A program made the translations under genes and the position numbers. The notes beneath the pieces are model-generated. The model saw only the letters and a program-made list of their open reading frames with translations, ran no database searches and was not told the DNA's origin. A stretch of DNA of 64,000 nucleotides from Trichopria drosophilae (lineage: Eukaryota > Arthropoda > Insecta > Hymenoptera > Diapriidae). Within the stretch, counting starts at the first letter, position 1. Each line of letters begins with the position of its first letter. Below are positions 22,746-33,602 of this stretch, one piece after another. The stretch spans positions 67,010,501-67,074,500 of the forward strand of contig CM059585.1 of assembly GCA_030407085.1 (NCBI GenBank), in the 5' to 3' direction.

Positions 22746-23003
22746 ATGGAATCAGTTACGAGAATTAAAAGGAAATTTATCAAAAAGAAAGAGTTTGAAA
22801 GGAGGAAAAAAGTTGCGGTTGCGGTTGCGTTAAAGACAATCTGGGAAAATAAACGTAAGAATAGTTGCGAAAAAGGGGAGAAAACGAGTAACGACGTATG
22901 CGTTGGAAGCAGGAATGTGGACATTCAAATTTTGGCAAGGAATCTGAAATGCAAGAAATGCAATTTGCGTTTACATCTCGATAATATTGAAAATGAAAGC
23001 TAA
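22746..23003 (+). pseudogene. Mutator-like transposase N-terminal fragment (tentative)
   Basis: The 85-residue frame starts with a Lys/Arg-rich, probably nuclear, segment (residues 7-25). It then reads GSRNVDIQILARNLKCKKCN followed by LRLHLDNIENES. This resembles the start of Mutator-like transposases in insects: an IVD-x2-x-LA-x2-L block, a C-x2-C pair, and L-x3-NI-x2-E. A second C-x2-C and the catalytic domain should follow but do not; the frame stops at 23003 and the next sequence is unrelated. It is either a truncated copy or the first exon of a split gene. The call rests on family recall. Confidence 0.45.
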
Positions 23004-23004
23004 T

Positions 23005-25515
23005 ATGTATTACATTCCACTTTTATGGTGAAATGTGACGACACGGGAAGAAATTTGGAATTACTTCAGCTCTATCGGTAGGCAAGGCGCGATAGCTCGA
23101 CTTATCCTATACACATGCGGTTACAATCTCTCGATGCTGGAGCTCTCAGAACTCCAATTTGGTAAGAGTGCGACTCGACAATAGGCCGAGATGAGCCGAC
23201 TCTATCTAGAGGCGTGCGTGATCTATTCTCGATAGAAGGACATGTATTACGGAGATTGCGAGTAAACCATGGTGTATTGCACGTGTATTAACACTGATAA
23301 ATGAATGCGGAAGGTTTTGGGCTCCGGGTTTTTTTTAGAAAAGCAATATAGAACTTCTATATTCGTTGACAGTGTGTCATATATATCGCTAGCCGATAGA
23401 TATTGTTATTAGCTCAACATTTTAAAAATTAAATTGATATCGCAATGAAATTAGATTCAACTAATATTTTATTTCTTCTTTTTCCCTATGAAAATCGTAA
23501 TTAATCGTAAAGACGTTACTCGCATGTATGTGTATCGGATGTCATTTTTTTAAAACCTGTTTCCTAAAAGTTTAGTTGTTATTAATTTCTTACGGTAAAA
23601 TAAAATAAATACATCTATATATACATCACAATCTTTTAAGAAAAAAGAATATAAATTAATCGATGAAACAAAATTCGTTTCCAAAGACTGCATGGTATAT
23701 TGCACGTAAAAAATGTTTATAATGTTACAATCATTTTAAAAGTAACTATTTAAATTGTATTTAATAATTATTTCATGAAGTGGAAGTAATTATATTTATC
23801 ATGTGATAAAGTACAATCTAATATAGTCTGTGATGTGGTATATTAGATACCCTGTAATCGCAGCTTCTGTCTCTTTCATCGGGTCTCGCGTAATACCTAG
23901 CAAATCGAGAATCGACGAGGAAGAGCGCTAGCGTCGGATTAGTATGGAAGTATGAATGGGAAAATATGTTGAATGTTGTATGTGTAGTGGTGCAAGTCTC
24001 GACCGCCGGTAAGGTAGTCACCTGTGGTACGGTTCTTCAAGATCTGGAGGACATCTAGAACATCGGGGTAAGACTAACGGCTGTTGGCTACGGTATCTCA
24101 CCCGTTAGGGCACCTTCATGTTTTAACATCTCGACGACTCTCAACTGCAATGGAGTCTCAGTATCTACAACCATCGGTTCCGCGTTCGCCGTCTTGGGAA
24201 CGCTAACACCTCGACAAGTTAGTCGCTAGAACGCTAACGCCTCGTGCTTCTACCCCCTCTTCTTCATCGCCGACAACGACTTCGCTTCTGCGGCACTACC
24301 GGTCATTCTTGTTTCGGGGCTAGGCCGTGATACATCGCGCTAAGTAGAATTCGGTAATTTTTGGGAAACTGTTCTTCGAGATTTTCGGTCGCGTATTCCG
24401 GTGGGTACGAAGTCGTTCCGCACCATCGCGTAAGTGCGACGAGGCAGGCGATACCGCGGAACCTTGGGTTTTTGGGATTTTGAGTTACGCGCGGTCAGTG
24501 TTTCGCCGCGGTAAAAGTTCGATTACGGGACGCTCGCCTCGTGCGTCCGGATTCTCGTTCGTGTGTGTGTGCGTGTGAATGAGTGAGTGGCGGTCCCTGG
24601 ATTTGCGACGTCGCCAGGACTGGAGCCTCTTCCTCGTCCCTCATCATCGTGGCCCTCGAGACGAAGAATTTATCGTGAGTACTTTGTGTGGCACTCATCC
24701 GCGAGTATAAGATATTTACGCCGCGTCTTATATGTTCGTTTTTTCTACATTAGAATTTGTTCCGGTTCTTATAATCACATTCACTTTTGACTATTTTTTG
24801 CATATCTTCAGTACCTGCGTCGATGGTACCGCATTGTAACCGGTTCTTAGATTAATTAAAGATTTCCGTGTATAATTATCGTGTTCAGCTTATTTCTACC
24901 AGTTAAACTTTTTTCCTCCCCCGACCTCACGTCTCTCCGAGTTTGAGTTGGTCGCGAGCATTTGGGCTGTTCGTTTGGGTATTTCATTTAACTTTGGCAA
25001 TTTGGCACTTTGGGAATTTGGTTTTGCCGTTCAAGAACGGCTGGCGCTCTGTAAAAGTAAGTATTTGGCATTTCGAAACTCCATACGCGACCTCGGAAAA
25101 ATCACGCGTCACAAGTCATAGCATAAACAAAAATTATAACACTATTTATAGGATTTTTACCTAAAATGGAGAAAATATTCATGTTGAATTCATCATAAAT
25201 TTTCAAACAAACATATTTAAAAAAATGTTTGTATCGTCGTATTTTTATTATTTACAAGTGTACCTCACTTCAAAAACAATTACTTATATAATATTTTTTC
25301 AAAATACAATAAAAAAAGGTTTAGGTAGGGAAAATCATGAAAAATTATAAAATATAACTAAAAATATTACTTATTATTTTATTTTGCATGATCATCTTCT
25401 TTTAATTTTGTGAACGAGAATATTCTAAGCGCGCTTGAAAATAGTAAGTATAGTATGTTACTGGATCCGCCATTTTTTGTTGAACACTAATAGATACATA
25501 TAATTAGACACGTAT
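23005..25515. other. No supported gene; GC-richer block 24000-24700
   Basis: Between 24000 and 24700 the sequence becomes GC-rich, with a GTGAGTAC donor-like site at 24675. It resembles a 5' untranslated region or LTR leader, but I cannot assign it. The rest is AT-rich without clear features. Confidence 0.35.
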
Positions 25516-25520
25516 AGTTA

Positions 25521-25902
25521 TTAAGGGGGTTCTAAAGTCCTTCAGCGATAGGGTACGAATTTTCACTAAAAACCTTAAATAAAAAATGACTGAATCAATT
25601 TTTCAGAATTCGGACTCTGTAATGGCAAATTTTAATTATTACAGGCGGTATCCTAGAAAATGCCAAAGAAATTAATTGAAAACTGACCGAGAATGTTTGG
25701 AAATAAATAAAACTCACTTATTTCCGAAAATGCTCGGTCAGTTCTGAATTAATATCTTTTGTATTTTCTAGGAAACTGTTTATAGTGAGTAGAATTGCCC
25801 TTACAGAGCCAAAATATTAAAAATATTATTTGGTCGTCTTTAATTTACATTTTTTAGTGAAATTTCCTACCCTACCGGCGAACCACTTCAGAACCCCCTT
25901 AA
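25521..25902. mobile_element. TTAA-flanked hairpin MITE, 382 bp
   Basis: It begins TTAAGGGGGTTCT at 25521 and ends AGAACCCCCTTAA at 25902. The arms pair through much of the length (for example GACCGAGAATGTTTGGAAATAA against TTATTTCCGAAAATGCTCGGTC in the centre). TTAA duplications are typical of piggyBac-type insertion. There is no coding capacity. Confidence 0.75.
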
Positions 25903-27340
25903 GATCAGAAATATAGTCAGTTTCTCTCGGAACCCTGAAAAGTTCAACCCTTATGCTCATAGTATAATTATCTCGATCATACATTCATCTGATTTTCACA
26001 AATACGCCATTCTATCAGTATACATAATTATGAATTTCAAAATCATCGGAATAGAAAACAATGATGACCGAAAACTTAGATATATTCAATAATATTAAAC
26101 GATACTTTAATAAACTTAGCAAACTTACAGGCGACATATTGAACCTCGTATTTTGAATTTTATAAAATTGATATTAAATTCATAATCAGTGTTACTAATC
26201 CTACACATATTTGATGGTATTTAGTATCATTTTAGTAAATTTAGCAAATATACAACTGTCGCGTTAAATCATCAATTTTCGATTTTCAATTTTACCATTT
26301 TTATATCAGATTCAGATTTACCGTCCCAAAAAATATTACGATATCAAGTTTCATGCAAATTCATTCAGAATTGTGGAAGCGTTGTAAAGTCATTTTCTTT
26401 TATTGTTTTTGAAGGTAGGTTTAGAAACTGGCGAAACTCTTATACATTGGAATAATTGTTGAAATTCTAACTATACGAGCTTCATTCTCGACAGTTAGGT
26501 ATCAATAAATTATAATTATATTATAACCGTACTGAGTCCCGACGACACGGGGACTCTGGTTTTCACTCAAAATATGATAAAGGAGGGAATAAAAATAAAA
26601 ATTATCAAAGGGGAAAATGTTTGTATCGCTCTATATTTTGAAAGGGGAAATTACAAATTGTGGGGGAGGACTTTATTACATATAATATAAGTTTATAACA
26701 AAAATAATACGCCGCGCATTGTGCACAGTACTTACGTTAGCTGCTATCTCGAGATTCGCACAAAAAATGATATACGCACTACAATTAATTTTCGCAATAT
26801 AATATTATTATAGATTTGCTCGCCTTGACGGTTTACAAAGAAGTGAGTTTCTTGAAGATGGTCTGGCCCGTTACCATCACGCCACAGCGTCAGTCCTGGA
26901 TATTAACTTTCAGGGAACAAACAAAAAGGAAAAACAATTATGAATAAGGACGAATTTATGACAACGTAAGGACAAAGATGGGGAACATAATTTTGGCAAT
27001 GCTGGGAATAGTAGGCAAGTCTAAATGTTCAAAAAGGGGTGGACGACTGAATGAATTTTCTGCACGAGTCCGACGAACATTTACTCGGCACTGGAAGGGG
27101 TAATGCTACATGTAACGAGTGCGACAAGCGTAAACAATATTGATGACGAATTAGTATTTTATATTGGGCCATAAGTGCGACGAACGTCGACTAGATGAGC
27201 GCGATAGCAATAGTCTATACCTTGCATGAGTGCGACGAACGTCGACTACGCGAATATGGAAGGTAGACAGAGACGCTGTACAAATGAATTGACCAATAGG
27301 GACTGAGTTTGATTAAGATGGCCGACGAGTTGCGCGTAAA
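25903..27340. other. Intergenic; degenerate GAGTGCGACGAACG words
   Basis: No supported gene. Between 27060 and 27250 the phrase GAGTGCGACGAACG (with variants) occurs four times. The last two copies continue with TCGACTA and look like a decayed tandem repeat. Confidence 0.4.
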
Positions 27341-27349
27341 ACTGCGCGA

Positions 27350-27920
27350 TAGCCAGTCCACGGTGAACGACGACCAAAGTGACAGGTCGTCTCGGTTTTC
27401 GGGATTTTTCTGTGTTTTGGAGTGATTAATTTAAAGTTTGTGCGGGTTCTCTGTGTTGTTCACTCCGGGATCGAGTGCCAAAGGATCGGGTACAGGGAAA
27501 ATGCAGTCGGACTCAGCCTCTCGACGGCAACGGGAAAAGGAGTTTTGGGAGCTTTGGAGGAATGCAAAAAGGAGCAGCAGTTACGGTAAGTTTTAACTTT
27601 AATATTTAAGAACTATTTCTTTATGTATGGATTGGTAAATTTGTGTTGCAGGGTAAGGACGTCAGCCAGCAGCAGTTCCGGCACGACGAAGCAGACCATC
27701 GCAACAGCTGATTGAACATGTAAGTATGGTGTTTACTTTTCTTCTATATATGCCTCTTCCTTGGACGATGACTTATTACTTTCACAACACTGACAGATTA
27801 TTTATTTAAACAATAATAATTAATAATTTCTATGTTTACAGGTATATCGACTTCATGGACAGGTGGACGAGATGGGACGATGCACCAATCTTCATTCTTC
27901 TTTCTTGAGGTAAGTATTTA
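27350..27920 (+). ncRNA. Probable spliced transcript with three short exons (long non-coding RNA or small ORF)
   Basis: Three consensus donors follow plausible exons: GTAAGT at 27586, GTAAGTAT at 27720 and GTAAGTAT at 27910. Matching acceptors are TTGTGTTGCAG ending at 27651 and TATGTTTACAG ending at 27841. That gives internal exons 27652-27719 and 27842-27909, both 68 bp. The upstream exon contains an ATG at 27501 followed by 28 Arg/Ser-rich codons; splicing brings in a stop at once, so any peptide is about 29 aa. The region is GC-richer than its surroundings. The final exon and the promoter are not identified. Confidence 0.45.
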
Positions 27921-28290
27921 AATTGGGGAACGCAAGTAGACAGACTGTCTACTTTGTGTTACAATATTTTTTGGGGGAGTGAGGCTAATGTTATACATTC
28001 GTAATTTAGAATCCCGCATTTTAAATCAAATCTCTCTCCACTTTGTATTTTGATAGTTATTTTGTTGCTAGTTTACTGATATCTGTTGTCATATTTTGAC
28101 AGTTTTAATAAAAGGTAACTAAACAGACATCTCTGTAACTCATTTATTCAAAAGTATTACAGTATTTATTGATAGGACAATGTATGGAGTAAGGTTTTCC
28201 AGTGGCAATATGCGAGGACGGCGAGTACTGTCCGTAACGGGAGAATTGGACCAATAAGGTGAGACCACGAGAGTCTCCGAAGAGTCAGAG

Positions 28291-29002
28291 GTGGTTACTC
28301 CGCTTATTGATAATGGAGCAATCAATCGAGAGCCTCAGGTAGTGGAACCCAATCCAGCTACGATTCCGGTACAAACATTAATACCTGAACCCATCGAGAG
28401 TCCCGAAACTGCCGAAGTCAGCGTCATTACGGAGGTCACGCGTGCCGTTCCCAGGGACCTTTTGCGCCAGCTGCAACCCATACGATTATGGGGACCCTTC
28501 GATAGCGACCGAGAGTTTCGTTGAGGTGTCGCCTTCGGAGGCGTGAACCAGATCCCCTGTGATCGAGTCGTTGACCCTCCTGCTGGAGGTTGTTTCAAAT
28601 TATTGGAGGAAAGGACATAATACGCCAAAATGCCCGGAACATCGTGTGGAGATGAATTGTTTCAATTGTGGCCGGCTGAACGCGAAGGTGTTCGAGTGTC
28701 CAAGGTGCAAACATGGCTATCGCAAGCGGAAGCGAAGTGGTCCACCAACCACTGTCGCATCTATTTTCGTTGCCTCTGTACCCCGACCTCGGATGCCGGA
28801 TCCTCAGTCGGTACCATCAACGTCCGCCAACAATGCGCCTGCCCCTCCTCCTTCGGTTGCAGACCCTCCGGCCGTAGAGTCGACCTCAAGAGGGTTGTCA
28901 ACTGCTGTACCTAGAGTGTTGGTCCATCGGCATATTGACATGCTTTTGGGTTTGACCGGTGTGGCGGTTTCTCGTAAATCATCCGTAATTCGGTCTATCT
29001 AA
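28291..29002 (+). pseudogene. Retrotransposon gag remnant with a zinc-knuckle-like motif
   Basis: Two frames (28291-28524 and 28559-29002) look like parts of one gag polyprotein separated by a frameshift. The second holds CFNCGRLNAKVFECPRC (about residues 34-50), a C-x2-C-x9-C-x2-C motif of the type found in insect LTR-retrotransposon nucleocapsids. A basic stretch RKRKRSG follows, then a Pro/Ser-rich tail. The first frame is Pro/Glu-rich and ends in RLWGPFDSDREFR. No pol follows: the next sequence is a different element on the other strand. The superfamily cannot be told from this piece. Confidence 0.5.
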
Positions 29003-29009
29003 ATAAATT

Positions 29010-30310
29010 AGGTGAGGAAGACCCTCACGCACTTTCCAAATATCTAAAGCAGCGACCTTCTCTATCGAGAGCTTTAACAAATTGTTTCATCAATCCAAGT
29101 TTGATGTGCAGAGGCGGTAACAGAATTTTTTTCAGGATCTACAAGAGGATGTTGAACGATATTGCTCGAACCAGGGATGAATGATGATCTGATTGGTCAA
29201 GCTTTTATTTTATAATGATTCACTCTATGTGGACTATCAAATATACATAGATAGCATAGGTACTTGGTGAAATCTAATTGTTGCTCTAGTATCATGGACA
29301 ATATTTTGAGGTCGCCATAAATCAACCATTTGTGCTCACTGTATTTTATTTTGTTTAAGACCATTTGGAGTATTCTTCTTTAAGTACAGTGGAATGCGCC
29401 AAAGGTATAGAAGCATATCTGTTTGTATTGTGAAGAAGAACTGCTTTTAAGCTTCGTTTCGATGAATCAATGAATAACCTCCATTCTTCTGGTTTGTATG
29501 AATTGTGTTTTATTTCATCGGTAAGTCCATTCACATCCGTACAGAACGCTACATTAGTTTCTTTAGTGCAGTATTTACGAAACGGTTCTTCTCGGTTTCT
29601 GTAGAATATAACATTAACGCCCTTTTCTAATACATTATGTGTCTTCAAATCTTAAGCCAGCTATTCCGCAGCAGTCTTGGATAATTCTACTCTCCTGAAC
29701 ATATCATTCAGTTCAGCCTGAGAGATCTTTATTGGTCTTTTCTCTCTACTATTAGGAACATATTCCTCTTCACTATCCGGACACGGTTCTTCACTCTTTG
29801 TGATCGCCATTAACTCGTATTTGTCAGCAAGACATTCTCTTTCGACATCGGGATTTCCGCATTGTTCTTCTGTATCTTCACCAACTTGCATACCATCAAA
29901 TTCTTGTACGAAGCTACCTCGTGAATTCTCATTTACTAAAACTTCAGTTAATCGTATCTGTAGATGCTGGATACTAGATACCGATGTATATGCTACATTT
30001 TTTTGCATATCTTATTTATTTCATTTACAGTTGTTATAAAATAGTAAGAGTCATCTTTATCCAATGGTTTTCACCACATAGCTGGTTTTAAGAATTTCAG
30101 TGTATTTATATTTTGATGTTTTTTTGTATCTTGACCTTGCAAGCAGCACATATTACATGAGGTACCCAATTATCATTTTGTTGTAAATCTTCTTTGTCGA
30201 AACATATTTTGAATAAATATCTGATTCTTCCTGTAGTCATTTTCCTATGTTTTTTTTTCAGAAGATATTCTGCACAAATCTAGCAACGACAATCTGGATC
30301 ACCTGTACAT
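29010..30310 (-). pseudogene. Unnamed invertebrate zinc-finger / transposase-like family A
   Basis: The minus-strand frames 30310-30070, 30008-29661, 29648-29355 and about 29355-29010 join into one decayed protein. The first has a C-x2-C piece (VPHVICAACK). The second is acidic and ends in an ISQAELND...LSKTAAE block. The third contains EEWRLFIDSSKRSLKAVLLHN. The last reads GDLK...FTKYLCYLCIFDS...PPLHIKLGLMKQFVKALD. I recall this family as widespread and uncharacterised in insects and other invertebrates. The Asp in FIDSSKRS, the Asp in GDLK and the C-x2-C pair resemble the layout of RNase H-like transposases. Several frameshifts and stops make this copy non-functional, and the C-terminus is missing. 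Confidence 0.6.
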
Positions 30311-30319
30311 CCATTGTCG

Positions 30320-31590
30320 TTACCTTGCTCAGATAGTCAGTAAAGAAGGAGATATAAGGTTTGTACTGGCTTTATTTGTACCCCTGGATTATGTGATTAT
30401 GATCCACGCTAGGATAACTTTCATACCTGCCCAGGCCTAAGTATGGAAGCTTTCCGACTTTGGCGAGGACAATGTCAACTCGCCGTCGGACACACTACGG
30501 CATCATCCTCACATCCTAGCGCTCCCCTGCAGTACAGCGCACCTAGCTGGCTTCGTTACCACGGAAGGCTGGAAGTGAATCATTCTACACATCCTTTTCG
30601 GGCAGTTGTCGTCGTCCCAGTATCTTACCTAGCAGCAGAATTTCATGGTACCATTACATCATAAATAAAATACGTAAGTTTTATTTCGTGGTCTACAATG
30701 AAATCAGACATATGCACATGTTTGGAAGCGGATCATTAACAGTTAGACAGTAATAAGTGATATAGGAAATGTGTGATCTTTTTTTATGCACAATTCAGCA
30801 AATTTTGGCACTTTAGGAGGTCTTAAGAATTTCCAGTGGTTGTATGTAGGTAGTCTTAATCGGGACAGTTCGTCCTGAACTATCCAAAATGGATTTCATC
30901 GTAGCAATCGAGTTCGCAATAGCCGCGAGTGTTGTGTATAGAAAAAGAAATAGTATATTCCGGGGAGCAAATAGGAAAAATGATGTAAAAAGAGTGACAA
31001 GTTTATTCGAAATATGTTTGAAATAGAAGATAATACAATAAGGAAGACGAAATACAACAAGGTAAGAATCGGAATATCTCGTAACACGAGCTGCTTATTG
31101 TATTCTGTCGACAAGATGTCAAAAATATTTGAATAAAAATACAGTGCGACCTCCTGTTAAGACGAGCGCGGTTTCGACGTGATTCCCGTTAAGGCTAGAG
31201 TGAGGGGAGGAATCTTATCCCCTTTACTGCAGCCGTGTTGTATCGATAGTTTTCCGCGCGCATGCACTGTATTCCTCATCGCGACGTTCCGGACTTTCAG
31301 TGGTAGAAGACTGGTGTTTAGGGGAAGCATGCGTTCGGCCTAAATGAGAGTCACGTTTCTGCCTTACTCAGAACCTGCCCTTAATAAAAATCGTTTTAAC
31401 GGGGGTCACACGGAATATTTAAATATCTAAATCCAACAATGTTGAAAAAAACTTTGGATAAAAGTAAATGTTACTGTTATAAGACAAATATAAATGAAAA
31501 TTAAGATTCAGAAAGAAACTATAGTCTATGTTTCTGCATTTCGTATCCAGCGTCTTTAAATAAATTTATAATAAAATTTATAATAAAGGA
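30320..31590. other. Intergenic; no supported gene
   Basis: A 73-aa open frame at 30443-30664 has no recognised similarity. The remainder is AT-rich. Confidence 0.4.
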
Positions 31591-31599
31591 CCTTATACT

Positions 31600-31790
31600 A
31601 TGCAAGTTTATGCAAATGCGGAAAAATATTGTGAAAATTCCAATAACCACGAGAAAAGTGTCGCTAAGGAGTACGAGTTAATAGCCGAAGTAGGATCTGA
31701 AGCCGATGAGAATGAAAAAGAATTGCTCTCGAATACCGAAGAGGAATGTTTTCATATCGGTAGAGAGTCATATCGAAGAAATGCTGCACG
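31600..31790 (+). pseudogene. Acidic fragment, possibly from family A
   Basis: An acidic frame with SVAKEYELIAEVGSEADENE and NTEEEC resembles the acidic middle of the family A protein at 29661-30008 (ADKYELMAITKSEE, PDSEEEYVPN). The frame then runs into the repeat at 31790, so the last 20 residues are repeat-derived. The similarity is weak and compositional. Confidence 0.25.
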
Positions 31791-32100
31791 GGCTGTAGTG
31801 GGGGGATTGTCGATCGTGGCGTTAATTTTTTTTTGACGCTGTTGCTCGCGGGGGTCATATCACTGGGGTAAATGGGGGGACTGCTGTAGTGGCTGGTTTG
31901 TTAGGATATGGCTCCAAACCATGGGTTGGTATAGTTACATAATAGGGGGGACTGTCGTTCGTAGCGCTAATTTTTGTAAGGTACTGTACTGAATTGTGGC
32001 AAGGGATCACAGCTCCGTACCGATACAGACTTTGTTTAATGATATTTTCATAGGTTGACCGTTATGATGGCGCTAGAACTACAATATCATTGCTTTTTTT
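31790..32100 (-). repeat. Dispersed repeat with GGGGGACTG / TTAGCGC words (copy 2)
   Basis: Inverted, diverged relative of 21240-21660. It shows AGCGCTAATTTTTG, GGGGGACTG and GGCTCCAAACCATGG. Confidence 0.55.
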
Positions 32101-32126
32101 AGTTCTGATAATATTGTGACTATTAA

Positions 32127-32616
32127 CCCTTAGAAGCATGCTGGTAAACCCACGTTACCACCTCGATTTCTTTGATATTTGCTAGTTTAAATTCCAGTTA
32201 ACCCATTTAGATCGGCCTTTTTGCTATTTTTTATTACGATAGTGATAGAAGAATGTATAAAAACAGTTATTACGATATAATTGCTTATTATTTATGATTT
32301 ATAAATAAACAAACATGAAAATAACAGGATTTTTTTCGAAAGAATTCTTTATTGACGCAGCTTTTTAAGATAATCATTTGAAATTTGGTATAGTAGAGTT
32401 TTAGATATCGCTGATGACGATACCGATATTGGTTTTATGAAATTCAAAATGGCGGCCATCATGATGTAAAAACGCAAAAAATTAATGAATTTTCATATTT
32501 TTGTCCGCCATATTGAATCTGCAATTTTGAATTTTAAAAATCTGACACCGGATTCGTAATCAGCGACCCAAATTTCAAGTCTATTCAACGTAATGAAAAA
32601 TGTATGCTTCAAAGGG
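32127..32616. mobile_element. Small TTAA element with piggyBac-like ends, 490 bp
   Basis: TTAA at 32123-32126 is followed by CCCTTAGAAGCATGC, and the right end reads GTATGCTTCAAAGGG before TTAA at 32617-32620. The ends form a TIR of about 15 bp beginning CCC, as in piggyBac-type elements. The interior carries an inverted pair of AAAATGGCGG / CCGCCATATTGAAT repeats with the GTCGCTGATTACGAAT-type partner. There is no coding capacity. Confidence 0.75.
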
Positions 32617-32659
32617 TTAAGGAAATTCGGTTGCGGTAGGCGTTTTCGGACAAAAGAAC

Positions 32660-33590
32660 TTGTCTTGCCGCGAGGCTTTAATTGGGGAATGATAACGATC
32701 CTATAAGAGGGGGACTGCTGTTCGAAGCGCTGCCCCCAGAGGGGGTGGGCACGCGGGCCCCTTCTATGGTCGCTAGAAGTGTGGATCCTGCTCCTCCCTC
32801 GGGAAGTTTGTCGTTCCTGGGACAGCTCGAGACAACCTCAGGGACTCTGCTGGAAAGTGCTGGGGGACCCACCACACTAGATGGTAGGCTACGGGCATGT
32901 GGTCAGCCCCGAAGGACCCGGGACAAGTGGCTGCGTCTGTGAACGGTTGAGATATCCCCACGCAAGCGGGGTCTAGTGCGTTGGGCGGTCGAGGATCCCG
33001 GGTCGGGAAACCGAGGCCGCATCGTACCTCAAGGAAGGAGGAGGGAGAGAACCTGTTCCGCCCCGGGTTTCCCCACCCCTAAGGGAGAGAGTGTCGTCAC
33101 CCGAGTGGCCCTAGACAATCTCAGGGAGCCGGTGGGAGAGTGCTAGGCTACCCACGGCACTGGACTGCAGGCTACGACCACGTGGTCAGCCGTGAGGGAC
33201 TCGAGACTAGTGGCTTCGACGGCGCCCGTTGTGAGTTACCCCGCACAATCGGGGTTAGTTGAGCCGAGCGGCAGATCCTGGGTAGGGGATCTGACGCCGC
33301 ACATCTAAGCATGGGCCTCTGACACGACAGAGGTCCATGGAAGCGCATTGTGCAATTAGAGACGTGAGTGGCGTCACGCCATCTTGGCGGGCGCACGGTT
33401 CAGTATGCAGGGGAGGGCTTCGGGAACTGGCGACCCCGCATTCCACAGAGCTGGGCGACCAATCCCGCGTAGGCAAGTACTCAACTAGTAGAGGGCTGGT
33501 GTATGAATTATGGCCAGTCCTCGCAATGTCTCACCAGGTCATATTAAATGGTACTCGCGGGGGATGTTCCAAGCGGGGAACCGTACTTTA
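32660..33590 (+). repeat. GC-rich tandem duplication, period 283 bp
   Basis: The stretch starting GACAACCTCAGGGA at 32831 recurs diverged at 33114 (GACAATCTCAGGGA). Shared blocks include ACGTGGTCAGCC / CATGTGGTCAGCC, CGCA-ATCGGGGT and GATCC-GGGT-GGGA. Open frames on both strands do not agree between the copies, so it is probably non-coding. It could be part of a retroelement leader. Confidence 0.65.
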
Positions 33591-33602
33591 ATATGATTAA
33601 TT

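Noticed and set aside
25521..25902. Reading this hairpin as a microRNA precursor
   Set aside because: Length, end structure and TTAA flanks fit a MITE better.
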